DNA of 60,000 nt from Nematostella vectensis (Eukaryota > Cnidaria > Anthozoa > Actiniaria > Edwardsiidae): contig NC_064040.1 of assembly GCF_932526225.1 (NCBI RefSeq), positions 16,541,994 through 16,601,993 of the forward strand, written 5' to 3'. This document shows, in pieces, positions 12,101-21,900 of this stretch (within the stretch, counting starts at the first letter, position 1; each line of letters opens with the position of its first letter). Under the pieces are notes generated by a model that had not been told where the DNA came from, did not search any database, and saw only the letters and a list, made by a program, of their open reading frames with translations. The position numbers and the translations under genes are program-made.

Positions 12101-14577
12101 AGTACTAGTTTCAAACATATAAACTACAGGGCATTGGGCAGGCTGATAAAGGGACAGGAAACTACAGCTCAACAATCTAATCCAAGAAAATGAGGGACGT
12201 ACAATTTAAAATATTGACCAGCCAAATTTCTTCACCTCTCAAAAAAAAACTACCCCAAACTCACCTGATGTGAAATTATTATGATTATGACTATGCGAAA
12301 CCATAGTCTGGACTAAAGGAGTTCTCTGCTTGTCGTATTATGTAGTATGCAATGTGTGTTGTTTTTAGGTCTGGTGCTCACCTGTATGGAACACACTGCA
12401 TAGTCATTCACAACATGGTTGAAAGGGACTGGATCTAGAGACAGGGTACACTGTATCTTTGCACAGCAAATGAGACGGTCATATAGATCACTGAGAACAA
12501 TAATCATGTTAGTGGCCACCAAGTTAGAAACAAATGTCGATAGCATTCTTATACTGCAAATTATTTGTATAATATAATCATTAGAGGTTTTGATAGCACA
12601 AATTTCCAAGATGCTTGAGAAAAATTAAATTTTGAGCATATGTACTGGTTGGAGTCCTTATTGCAGGCGCATACCCAGGATTGGCTGAGGGTGGGTGCAC
12701 AGTCATAGGTATCATATGGAAAAGGCATAGTATTTGAAGATTCCTTAAAAAGAAATGACCTTCTTTTTGGCCGCCAAGGGGGGGAGGGGGGTTCGCGCGT
12801 ACCCTGTGCACCCCGTGCTTTTATTGTGATTGCAATTCTTTCCCTTCCTGTAATTCTTTAATAAATGCTCACATCAGCTGAAGTATGTTCCGCCTTTGTC
12901 CTCTTCAGTTGCTACAATATAGGGCTGTATGCATCCCCGGGAACCCAGGGCATTGCAGAGATCAGGCACACAGGGAGCGCACGAGACAGCACTGAAAGAC
13001 GCCCTGGGCAACTGCTCTGTAAAAGCTATTTCTGAAAAGGGTTTCTAATACAATCATTCTAGATAACTTCAAGGGTTGAGTCAAGTTTGAGGGATTTTAC
13101 TTGAACTCTTTATTTAATTAACCTTTGATGTATAAAATAATTCCAATCAAGAAATCAAGCGCGTCTGGAATGAGTATGTGCCTTGTTGCAGACTAGAAGT
13201 CATATCGGAATGATGCACAAAATCATTCGTTTGTAACAAGAACCTTGGTCCCGAAAATCATTCGGAAGTCGGTGTTCCACTCTCCCATGATCCTATCAAT
13301 GTAGAAGGTATATTACCTGCTATTTCATAATGGAGCTGAGCGGGCAAAGACATGATTGGATATTGTGCCTAAATTTCGCGAGGATAGGCTGTATATGTTA
13401 AAACAAGTCGTTTCTCATATTTTTCTGTTACCTGTTCATTATATTGGGGGTGGTGGGGGCCTCTGGTCGCGACATGATGTACTTGGCTAGCGAGGATGGC
13501 CATTTAATTCTCTACAACAGATACATGTACAAGATGAGCCAGAAGCCTTTTTTTATATAAGTTCAGCCAAAGTATTAAAGAGAAAATTGATACTATAAAC
13601 TTGCCTCCTTAAACCCAAACTTATGTAAAAAAAATAGCTGTCCAAGGTAATGCTGTATACAAGGTATTTTTCAATATATCTATACAATATTTATAAATAT
13701 CTTTCTTATTCTCTTGAAGATTGCAACGTTTTTATTTCAGCCAATTGATGAAAACGGGATGCAAAACAGGATTTTGTGTATTTGTTATCCAGCCTCTAGG
13801 ATCCATCATGTTCTTGTCTACTTGCCTTTTGTTGTGAAGCCTGCTCGCATTTCATACAATGGCTCAATTTACTCTCATTCTTGGACTTTGGGTTAGGTTC
13901 TGGATTCTCAGGAGTAATACGGAAATAGCGATTCTTCTCTTGGTCAAAATAAAACCCAGGTATCTAACAGAGAATAGTACAGTTAAATGCACTTTGAGTA
14001 GTTATCAGTTGCTCTCTTTCACATCCATTCATCCATCGTGATTATGGCACAGTACCCCCAGGGCAGCCAGCCACACACTCCCTCACCTATCCTACACACA
14101 CCACTACGACCACTACCATTGCTTTACATTTCCTTTCTACAGATGAAACTCTAATCTAATGACAATCTTGCACCAGGCGTAAATAAACAAAAGAACACAG
14201 AAGCCATATGAATAAAGTGACGGACATGAGTTATAGTTAGTGCCCCCTTAAGGGAAGACGAAACACTATGAGCAGGTTGTTTGAAGTATTAATGAAGTAA
14301 TAGACTTTCCAAAGTTCCGTACACAAATTGACCTCATTGCAAAGAATACCTGAGGAAACTTGTCATTGCTGCTACTAGCCTCGAGCTCATCATTTGACAG
14401 CGGGCATCGGCACATCATACAGTATGAGCCATACACTGGGACTGTGTACACGTACTTCGTCCTCTGCGATCCACCTCTTGCGCCGTCTCCTCTGCCGCGA
14501 CTGGCCCGCTGCCCTCCGCGTCCATGCCTCACGCGGCTGATGGCACCGTCACTTCGGCCTCTATTATTCGTCATCAT
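1..14577 (-). CDS. DCAF4: DCAF4/WDR21-like WD-repeat protein gene, multi-exon, 3' end outside window
   Basis: Recognised exons in transcription order: 14350-14577, 13826-13963, 12382-12553, 12014-12075, 10597-10712, 10331-10388, 1-148 (continues past base 1). The second exon reads PGFYFDQEKNRYFRITPEN, the signature N-terminal block of DCAF4 (WDR21) proteins. The last visible exon reads SDIFAQQFAP, matching the family's conserved segment before the WD repeats; the exon at 10331-10388 (FPVNGHSVWSSDW) also fits the expected order. DCAF4 proteins are known as WD40 substrate receptors of CUL4-DDB1 ubiquitin ligases; here the WD blades lie beyond the window. Junction phases agree from 12553 to 10388. 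Between 13826 and 12553 one exon is unidentified, because phase 0 does not meet the phase required by the next exon; a 39-nt candidate near 12873-12911 does not close the frame. The intron after 10331 holds a 10 kb minisatellite, and its GT donor is missing in this assembly. Confidence 0.72.
199..10330. repeat. 34-bp minisatellite, about 300 copies, in a DCAF4-like intron
   Basis: Tandem units of 34 bp (plus-strand core ACTTATGATGTTATCGTAGA, then GAGGGTTTACCTAT), with common variants TTCACC for TTTACC, TTATTG for TTATCG, a +4 ACAG/TCAG insertion and a 2-bp deletion (GTAGGAGGG). On the gene's strand each unit carries ATAG|GTAAAC or ATAG|GTGAAC, a donor-like site. The array begins one base after the exon end at 10331 and ends about 50 bp before the acceptor of the next exon. 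It also has a higher-order duplication of about 2.5-2.6 kb (for example CTTTATG variants near 690, 3226 and 5811). Confidence 0.98.
10331..10388 (-). CDS. DCAF4: DCAF4-like exon abutting the minisatellite; donor GT missing
   Basis: 58 nt after the very strong acceptor ctttttttcag, encoding LVSRFPVNGHSVWSSDWN plus AG. Joined to the exon at 1-148 it gives R-T-G-K in frame, so 10331 is the natural exon end. The next bases read GAACCC where every array unit reads GTGAACCC or GTAAACCC; the GT is absent. The next available donor, in the first array unit, lies about 32 nt downstream and would shift the frame. Confidence 0.6.
10597..10712 (-). CDS. DCAF4: DCAF4-like exon (VVSLSLLGYGNMSG block)
   Basis: 116 nt (1 + 38 codons + 1). 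The peptide contains VVSLSLLGYGNMSGETMLF, matching the family's conserved strand before the WD domain. The acceptor (aaatag|G) is weak; the donor CAGC|GTGAGT is strong. It joins in phase to the exon at 10388. Confidence 0.55.
10713..12013. other. AT-rich intron interval, nothing recognised
   Basis: Between two DCAF4-like exons. It contains homopolymer and ATC-type simple sequence (11160-11220) and short open frames without recognisable protein features. Confidence 0.5.
12014..12075 (-). CDS. DCAF4: DCAF4-like short exon
   Basis: 62 nt: ADVKRQRILTLYAASPTGYE plus two bases, from acceptor ctttcag to donor GT|GTGAGT. Reading on without splicing gives an immediate TGA, so splicing at this strong donor is expected. 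Phase 2 leads correctly into the exon at 10597-10712. Confidence 0.55.
12382..12553 (-). CDS. DCAF4: DCAF4-like internal exon
   Basis: 172 nt between acceptor aatttgcag and donor CAG|GTGAGC. The peptide contains LYDRLICCAKIQCTLSLDP, which aligns by position with the family's conserved segment ending in a Ser-x-Asp-Pro motif. A second acceptor (ttctcag at 12491-12497) would give a shorter exon in the same frame. The exon joins in phase 0 to 12014-12075. Confidence 0.55.
12663..12805. mobile_element. MITE family A copy 1 (GGCGCGTACCCAGGATTGG ends)
   Basis: A short interspersed element shared by four places in this window. Common parts are GCGCxTACCCAGGATTGG, GGTATCATATGGAAAA, CATAGTATTTGAAGA and AAATGACC, with a closing GCGCGTACCCTG. 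No open frame, so it is probably a non-autonomous inverted-repeat element. It lies in a DCAF4-like intron. Confidence 0.7.
13826..13963 (-). CDS. DCAF4: DCAF4-like exon 2 (PGFYFD...NRYFRI block)
   Basis: 46 codons, phase 0 at both ends. The acceptor is ctgttag|ATACC. The peptide starts IPGFYFDQEKNRYFRITPEN, the most diagnostic DCAF4 block, then a polar stretch with CMKC. The downstream donor reads AAG|GCAAGT, a GC-type (non-GT) splice site with otherwise perfect consensus; a normal GT donor is not present nearby before the frame stops. Confidence 0.75.
14350..14577 (-). CDS. DCAF4: DCAF4-like exon 1 (start codon, RG-rich N terminus)
   Basis: 76 codons beginning MMTNNRGRSD, rich in Arg/Gly (RGRG, RGRGDGARGG), followed by two CxxC-like cysteine pairs (CMMCRC) and ending NDKFPQ before the donor CAG|GTATTC. 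The start is the first ATG of the open frame; the second Met could be used equally. The frame joins in phase 0 to the next exon. RG-rich N termini are common in this family. The neighbouring XKR gene starts about 2.1 kb away on the other strand, so the interval between them probably holds both promoters. Confidence 0.6.
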
Positions 14578-15065
14578 ATCAATGGTTTGAGTAGAGCCAT
14601 ACCAGGCTGATTCTACTCGTTATGCTGTAGTTGAAACCCAATTTTGTCAAACACTTTGAGATATTACCGCGTCTTTTTTTTTTTACGTCCAGTTTCTATC
14701 TAGACCTGTCACAGTATGTACTACGCAATCAAAAGACTGAAAACAATCGCAACTCGTGCACGAGACGGAGTGGAACACTTTTCAACAAAAACAAGTTTGA
14801 GTCCTCCTGGCCGCCATGTTGGAAACTTTCATGTACACAGGGAGCCCACTTCTACAAATTTATTTTCCGAGAGAGCGATCGCGAGGATGAAAAGATTAAA
14901 GTGCATATTTATAGTTTTATTTCATCGGGTAAAAATATGAGCTTGGCAAAACATTTACCTCAGCCTTATACAGTGGTGAGAAGTCTCGAGTGGGCGGTAA
15001 GACGTTTGTAGTGGCTTCTGATCTAACTAAAGATATGGGGACACAGCGGAGATAAAGCTCCATAA

Positions 15066-15731
15066 GGAATCGGTCATTTATTACAGGGGGGTGGCAAATA
15101 TGTAGGGGGGGGCTTTGTTTTTTTGGCGCCGATTTAGGGGGGGGGCACATTTTTTTGGGCTGTCATTAAAGAGGGGGGTCACATTTTTTTGGCGCCGAAT
15201 TTAAGTCTGGTTTTAATATAATACTGAGCAAGAGAGTCATTGTTCAAATCTTGTCTTTATACCAATAAATTTAGAGAATCCCTCTCATGGTTGACGGACA
15301 AAGCTGCCCGTTCTAGTCAGTTGAACAAAACGAATACTTTAAAATGTTGCGAAACCTATAGAACGTCTTTGTTAATGGTGTCGTCGACGACAAAGTCGTT
15401 ATTTAGCGACAATGGTATTTGTTGTTTATCTCTGTGCCACTTAACTAGGGAAAGTGAATATGCCATGCTAGCTGATCTATATTTTAGTAAAGGTTATATT
15501 CAGTCACACTCAGTATGCATATCAAGTCTCTGTGGTTTTAAAAAATATATAATTATTGCATATAAAAATGTGGTGGTGGCGGGGCGAGGGGTGCAAATTT
15601 TGGGGTGCCCGGTCAAGGGGGGGGGTCACGATTTTTTGCGTGGATTTGAGGAGGGGGGGCGCGAGAATTTTTGAGCCCAGGGTTTTGCAAAATCCCCCCC
15701 CCCCCCCCCAACAGTAATTAATGACCGCCCC
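15066..15731. mobile_element. Inverted-repeat element with poly-G/poly-C flanks
   Basis: The left end GGTCATTTATTACAGGGGG is mirrored at the right end, whose reverse complement starts GGTCATTAATTACTGTTGGG. The interior has runs of G with TTTTTTGGCGCCGA repeated, and no coding capacity that I trust. It is probably a non-autonomous DNA transposon. Confidence 0.55.
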
Positions 15732-15859
15732 CTAAAAGTTCTGATAATCCCGTTGAGCGTTTAAACAACCTCACCATAAGCGGGCTAACATAAATGACAT
15801 AAGGGAAAACATTGATGCGTATACAGGTATGTAAAGCTTTGGACTTACGGTGTAGATCA

Positions 15860-15985
15860 GGCGCGTACCCAGGATTGGCCCAGGGGGCTGCGCAGTCATA
15901 GGTATCATATGGAAAAAGCATAGTATTTGAAGAATGACCCACTTTTTGACTGCCAAGTGGTTGGGGAGCGCGCGCACCCAGGGCA
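15860..15985. mobile_element. MITE family A copy 2
   Basis: Same family as 12663-12805: GGCGCGTACCCAGGATTGG, GGTATCATATGGAAAA, CATAGTATTTGAAGAATGAC and a GCGCGCACCC end. Confidence 0.72.
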
Positions 15986-16661
15986 TCGCCTATGTACGCA
16001 ATGTGAGCAATTCTATTTTGCTTGTGTAGATTATTAACAAATTTTGCAGATCTCAATGTCGCAACAAATTAATCTCACAATCTGTCTGTTAGAAAAATAT
16101 TTGGAATTCTGCAGACCCTTGAGACCGGAATAATTGAATTTGTCCGTGTAGATGGTAAAGTAAATCGAATTTGTCACATATATTTATTTGCCATGTGAAA
16201 TTTGCTCATCGTTTAGATGAGCAGTGCGGACACAATACTACAGTACAGAGAGAAACCCTCAAAATGCACCCAGGGCAGCGGTTAAGCGGTTTCTAAACTG
16301 AAAATAAGAAATCACATGCCTCGGATGGATATTATTAAACATGATTACATTATTGCAAGCCATCAAAACATATGCGTAAGTGCTTTTTACTTGCTAAATC
16401 AGTGGGTTACCTGTGTGTGCAAACTGTACCTTTGACATGTAATCTGACCCGTGTTTGCATACAGGACAGAGCAAACCAAGGATGTCTACCTCGCGTAGCA
16501 ACCAGTCGATCTTCAAAAGTAATGACCCAAAAACCATAGCATGAAACGGAGAAAACAGACGACAAATTAAAAATAATATGCCCCAGCTAGAGGATGAAGA
16601 AGTATTCGCAGCTTGGAGAGTATGGACTATGCCTTAGTGTGTTTTACTACTTGTCCCGATA

Positions 16662-17963
16662 ATGCCGCTCCCACTGGAGAAATCGGTAGTCCTCTACAAA
16701 ACAGATCTGTTCTGCTTCCTCGTCAGCGCTATATTCTCCATAGCCGATATAGGGTCCGACATCGCTACATGTGCAGTATATTTTAGCAATGCGCGGTATG
16801 TTTGGTTCGGTTTCTGTGTTGGGTTCACCATTGCCCCTTCAATCTGCATGACTGTCTCGTACCTTATAAAACACATGGGAACTCTTGGATTGCGATCTAC
16901 ATTTACAAGCATCGTGTGCCTGATATGTTTCGGCTCAAGTGTTTTGAAGCTCAAATTATTTTGGTTGTGTATTCGGAATTTCTCAGAGGTATGGAGTCGA
17001 CAGGGATACATGGTAATGATGGAATCCGAGAAGCGGGACATCCGAAGTGGGAATGTGTACAATTTCGTGGAAGCGTTGATCGAGAACGTCCCACAGATGG
17101 TACTCCAGGGTTACATACTGATGGTACAAGACGAGAGAGTACATTACGTACAATACGCCTCGCTCACTATATCACTCATTGGGCTCGTCGCTACAATAGC
17201 AAAGTTTGAGAATAGCTCTCTCCCCGGTGACCCTTTGAGGGCATATTTCATCATCATCATGTCGTATACTTCGTTTCTTCTGACAGCTCGCATGCTAACT
17301 ATTGTAACATTCCTAGTTGCCTATGAATGGATTCTCGCTCTAATACTAGGTGCACACTTTATTCTTTGCACTGTCTTATACTGTATCAGGAATAAAGAGC
17401 GCGCCCGCGATCGGGATCTATGGTGGGTAGCGGTTTTGCTATTGCCATGTTATCTGTTTGTATTTATCGGGTTCAAACTTAAAGCACTTAGACTTCGTTC
17501 GTTTGAGGTGAAGTTAAAGCGCTCTCTTCTCTCTGCCAGCCTGTACTACGCACTTTTCTCAATAGAAAACATCCTAATGGTATCATTTTACTACTCAAAC
17601 CCTACAGTGCGTGACTGGTACTCATCTGGCGTGACGGCTTGCGTGATTATGCTGACTCTGATTGGTGTATTTGTTAACCTGGTATTCACTAGTATTTACT
17701 TCAAGGAATACAGCCGTACGAGACACTTATTACGTCAACAAGGAGCACGACGCTCGTCCAGATATGACCGCAATGCGCATGCGCGATTCTCTCGTCGACT
17801 CAAGGTGTCGCCAGAACCGGATAAACCGGAACATCTGGACAACAAGCGTCACTCTCTTGCTGCTTGGCCAGTGCGAGAAAGTGGGGGCCTGGGAAACCCG
17901 AGTGACAGACGACACTCGCTCCCACCCCCCTCCCCTAAGCCTTGCTCCTCCACAGATACATAA
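16662..17963 (+). CDS. XK-related (XKR) family membrane protein, intronless
   Basis: 433 residues in one exon, the usual XKR size. The N terminus carries SIADIGSDIATCAVYF, the family's D-x-x-SD-x-x-T signature, and the centre carries EALIENVPQMVLQGYIL, matching the conserved E-x-x-PQ-x-x-LQ-x-YI motif. Eight to ten hydrophobic segments span residues ~10 to ~365, followed by a basic, Ser/Pro-rich cytoplasmic tail (RSSRYDRNAHARFSRR). Some vertebrate XKR proteins (XKR4, 8, 9) are caspase-activated phospholipid scramblases; that role is only inferred here, and no clear caspase site is visible in the tail. The start chosen is the first ATG in frame. The gene is divergent from DCAF4 and convergent with the annexin gene. 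I cannot assign a particular paralogue. Confidence 0.88.
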   Translation: MPLPLEKSVVLYKTDLFCFLVSAIFSIADIGSDIATCAVYFSNARYVWFGFCVGFTIAPSICMTVSYLIKHMGTLGLRSTFTSIVCLICFGSSVLKLKLFWLCIRNFSEVWSRQGYMVMMESEKRDIRSGNVYNFVEALIENVPQMVLQGYILMVQDERVHYVQYASLTISLIGLVATIAKFENSSLPGDPLRAYFIIIMSYTSFLLTARMLTIVTFLVAYEWILALILGAHFILCTVLYCIRNKERARDRDLWWVAVLLLPCYLFVFIGFKLKALRLRSFEVKLKRSLLSASLYYALFSIENILMVSFYYSNPTVRDWYSSGVTACVIMLTLIGVFVNLVFTSIYFKEYSRTRHLLRQQGARRSSRYDRNAHARFSRRLKVSPEPDKPEHLDNKRHSLAAWPVRESGGLGNPSDRRHSLPPPSPKPCSSTDT

Positions 17964-18181
17964 CGACATTCGTAAGCATGTTTATTGGTTTTGATGTGCT
18001 GCAAATGAAAAACATCGTGTCTGTATTGCTAACCGCGAAGTGAGGTAGTAGTTAAAGTGGCTTCGTAGGTGACCAAGGAAACGATTATTATATAATACTC
18101 ACAAGTACAAAACTATTGTATTGCTCTCTTATGGGAAGCCTAGATTTAGATTTAGAGACTTAATTATGAAAAATTATATAA

Positions 18182-18187
18182 AATAAA
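18182..18187 (+). terminator. Possible polyadenylation signal for the XKR gene
   Basis: AATAAA about 220 bases after the XKR stop codon, in an AT-rich stretch. The hexamer is common by chance, so support is weak. Confidence 0.3.
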
Positions 18188-18371
18188 ATAATTCATCACG
18201 AATCTCCCGCCGTCTGTCCCACCATCGGGCATCGCAAACAAGTAGGTAGGAATTACAGAAAAAAAATGCTGTCCCCCCCCTCTCACTTCGTGTCCTGCTG
18301 TGACACCCGGCGTCCCTGGAGATGCCCCCACCCCACCCCCCGTCTCTGTCTAGACGTAACCCTACCAAACT

Positions 18372-18664
18372 CCGAACTAACTATTCCCTGAATCTGACCT
18401 TGTAAGGGAATTTCCTTGAATTTGACCTTATAAGGAAATTTCCCTGAACTGACCTAGTAAGGGAATTTCCTTGAATCTGACCTTATAAGGGAATTTCCCA
18501 GAATCTGACCTTGTAAGGGAATTCCCTTGAATCTGACCTTATAAGGAAATTTCCCTGAATCTGACCTTATAAGGGAATTTCCCTGAATCTGACCTTGTAA
18601 GGGAATTTCCCTGAATCTGACCTTATAAGGGAATTTCCCTGAATCTAGCCGTGTAAGGGAACTT
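18372..18664. repeat. 28-bp minisatellite carrying GGGAATTTCC in most units
   Basis: About ten units of the type AAGGGAATTTCCCTGAATCT plus GACCTTAT or GACCTTGT. It lies between the convergent 3' ends of the XKR gene and the annexin gene. Most units contain GGGAATTTCC or a one-base variant, which fits the kappa-B consensus GGGRNYYYCC. Confidence 0.92.
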
Positions 18665-18907
18665 TCCAATTTTACCTGTGCAGATCTCACTAAAATGTTT
18701 TTCTTGCTGCTTATCACACTACACGGACTAAATTAAGCAAGAAAGTCAGTTCTAATGTGTGCTCTAATATGTTGTGATTGTGTGAGATAGGTGGTAGAGC
18801 GGTTAGTATACACTTAGATAGGCTTGATTTCAAGCTCGATGACGGTTGGAAAAAGAGTTTCAACTTCTTAAGTCCAATCTTGGAGGCTGCCGGCATGGCT
18901 AAGACGG

Positions 18908-21900
18908 TTAATCACGGAGTATCTTAAGAAGAAGTGTCTCATGGTCGCCTTTAAGCAGCTCTTTAACTTCCGTCGCCAAAGTCTTGCCATAAGTGTCTTT
19001 ATATACGGCCTTGATATCCGCGAGATCAACCTACGAACATGAACAACGAGTATCATGAGGCGCGTTTCCAGAGGGGGATCCAAGGGGTCCCCTCAGGGGT
19101 CCGGACCCCGCCCTGCTCATGTGACGAAATCAGCTCGACTTCGGTTGACCCCTTCATTGGTATTTGGATAAAAATCGTTTCTAGATGGATCTAGTGACCT
19201 ATTAGAGGGTGGTCATTGAATTGTTACTCTGGACCCCACCCTACGTTTTTCTCTAGACACGCCCCTAGAAATGTACCCTCAAAGCGTTATTTACCTCTGA
19301 CCGCGAGATGATGATTCGTGTTACCAATGAACTGTCCGTCCTTAGTCCATTTAGCGCGGAGTTGAGAGACTCGGCAAAGTACAGTGGCGGGCGACGAGTG
19401 CAGCGAACTGAAAGAGAAAAAGTTCAGAACTTGAGTTTAGTGAGGCTCAAATATTTTGCAATGATTTCAGAAATCATGCAGTACGGCTTTGAATTTTTGC
19501 TTGTTTGTTAAGCTACTTGTTTTCAGCTTTTCCAATTTATAGAACAATCTCTTTTTTATTTCTTTATTTTTCTGTTTTTTTTTTTTATTTTCCTCAGATT
19601 TCCACCTTATTCGCTGATTATCAAGTATTACTCTTGGCGATTTTAAAGTGCCAGCAACACCAAAAGTAATATTTCCATGAAGCACCGATGCCAGCATACC
19701 TATTGCCTTGACAGCATCGTGGTAGTCTCCCGTGAGTTCGTCATCGATCGTCTCCAGGATATCACACTTAGCGACCTGAGTGACGCAACATGATATATTA
19801 CTGTTTTTATACAACATTAGGTACTGTGAATGGTTAGTCTGAGAGTTGTTATAAACGAACACTGTACATCACGAGGCTGCGCGCAATTCGAACACCGCCG
19901 GCTAAAAAGCGAGTCTGCGCTCCTCCCGAAATAAACGGCGGGGTGGGGGGTGGGGGGTATTTTCTTTTTAAAAACTTCTAAAGTTCAAAGAATCTGCCAT
20001 TTCCGAATAATCTCTAATAAACTTGAGAAAACGGGTTTATACTTATTATAATGTCTTTATTATGTGGAGCTATTTTAAAGAGCTAGAATACTACCACACC
20101 CCGAAAGTGCAATCTCAGGCAAACAGCTCCAACATTGACTAGCACTGCTACTAAAGCCTTGTTCGCTGGCTACAACCATATAAAAATGCCGATGACTCGT
20201 GACATGAGCGGCCCGTTTTGTAAGTCCCTTCATAATGTACACAATAATGATATGGTGTTAAGACATACTCACGTGCTGATAGGCCTGGTAGAGCGCTCTT
20301 AACTGCAGGTCGCTGCGGCAAGTCAGGATCTTTGTGAACACGCTCTCGTCTGTACCCCACTTCTTTTCACCAGCCTGGTACAAAAAGACACAACTGATAA
20401 CGTTTTTCTTAGTTTTTATTGCGGTGGGTTTCTTTCTTATATTTGTTTTTTGAATAGAACAAGTTGTCTGTGTTTCTCCACTTCCGTGGCTTACGTAAGT
20501 TGCCTTTTTACACCAAGCTATTAGCCTAGTCAAATCAATAATATTTATATTTAAAATAGAATAAAAGAATGGTGAAACTTACCTCGTAAAGGTTTTTAGC
20601 GTCCTCGTAAGCTTGGTCCTCGTTGACGATTTCATCAGCCGACACCCGCTTAGCCTGATAATGAATACTATGTTAGAGAAAAAAATCTTATGAATGGTAC
20701 AATGTTACTTGGGGACTCCCTCGTTGGCATTAATTAGCTAGTAGGCTGTGTTCATTATACTGTCGATTCTTTATTCGCATTACATTGAACACACTGCTTG
20801 GGATGCAATCCCGTGATTTTAAACACATGCTCATAAATGTAAACTGGGTGAAGAAATCTCTCTATATATAAACTGATGCGTTTATGTACAGCGATATATG
20901 GTTGTGCCATGGACAATTAAATATACACCTATTTCAAATAAGGTTGCACCCGGAGAATGTGTTTATCGTAACTTGCAGTGATTCATGGATATCAAGTAAA
21001 TAAGCAAATAATTGCAAATTAAAAATATTCCAGGTTTCAAAAGCTGTAGAGTTCTTTTTATGTTTTTATGATCATTCACATAGCTTTCAGTACAAGGAAT
21101 CAGCCGTTTTCATGCTGCTACCCATGAACCGCCGCGGGTTACGACACAATGGTTCTCGAGAGCAACCAGATTGGAATAGGTATTCTCTTCAACAGTTGCC
21201 CGTAGTCTCGGCTTCTGATTGGTTGTAAGCTGTGTTCAGAGTGTATGTCATTCACACGATGTCTGCAAATTCACTTAAAGCAAAAAGCTCGACCCAAATT
21301 CGCGAAATTTTTGTCTCAACCTTCTCTGAAAAAAAATGTCCATCTTTACAATTTTGTCTTATCAGGGCGTACTGCAAAATTTACTTCGAAATAAATCGGC
21401 TTTAAGATTGGTTCTCACTAGGACGCAAACCAAGAGTAAGCGCAACACAAGTGAGAATCCGGTTAAACACAAGCGCAATCGGAAGAAAATCAAGCAGTTG
21501 CGTTCTCTTGCGATTGCGTTCCAGTGAGAATCGGGAAATGACTTGTGCTTACGTCCAAAGGAGAACCAACCCTCTCACGCCTGACTCCCACATTATTTAA
21601 TCATGAGAGGAATATTGTGGCGGATATTGTGACGGAAAACTGTGGGAAATTAGTTCGGGTGATTCTATATTTTTGTACGCACATCTAGCAGAGCCACGAG
21701 GAGGGCCTGGAAATCACCACTGGTCTCAGACTTGACAGCCGCAACCAAATCCTTGCCATGAGCTGCAATGAAAAACACGTGTTATCCACGTGATAACTAC
21801 AACATGACCTTGGCAATCATCTCACTGGTCAAAACTACAAAAGACCTACGCTGTAATAGAAAAGGTACTTAGATAGTAGTAAAAGTAGTTTAAGTAGTAA

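Larger units (their letters stand above)
14578..16661. other. Divergent intergenic region between DCAF4-like and XKR genes
   Basis: About 2.1 kb with no convincing gene. It holds a G-rich inverted-repeat element (15066-15731) and a family A MITE (15860-15985). Transcription runs away in both directions, so promoters of both neighbours should lie here; no TATA box stands out clearly. Confidence 0.5.

Noticed and set aside
12873-13010. Possible extra DCAF4-like exon (reads QLKRTKAEHTSAD from an internal acceptor)
   Set aside because: The short version has good splice sites but leaves the wrong phase for the next exon, and the longer version reaches a stop codon; kept only as a candidate for the missing exon.
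14631-15011. 126-residue plus-strand frame upstream of XKR
   Set aside because: No motifs, overlaps another unrelated frame, and lies in the divergent promoter interval.
18785-18850. A tRNA-like stretch (GGTAGAGCGGTTAGTATAC)
   Set aside because: No proper B-box or cloverleaf could be drawn; the downstream arm does not pair.
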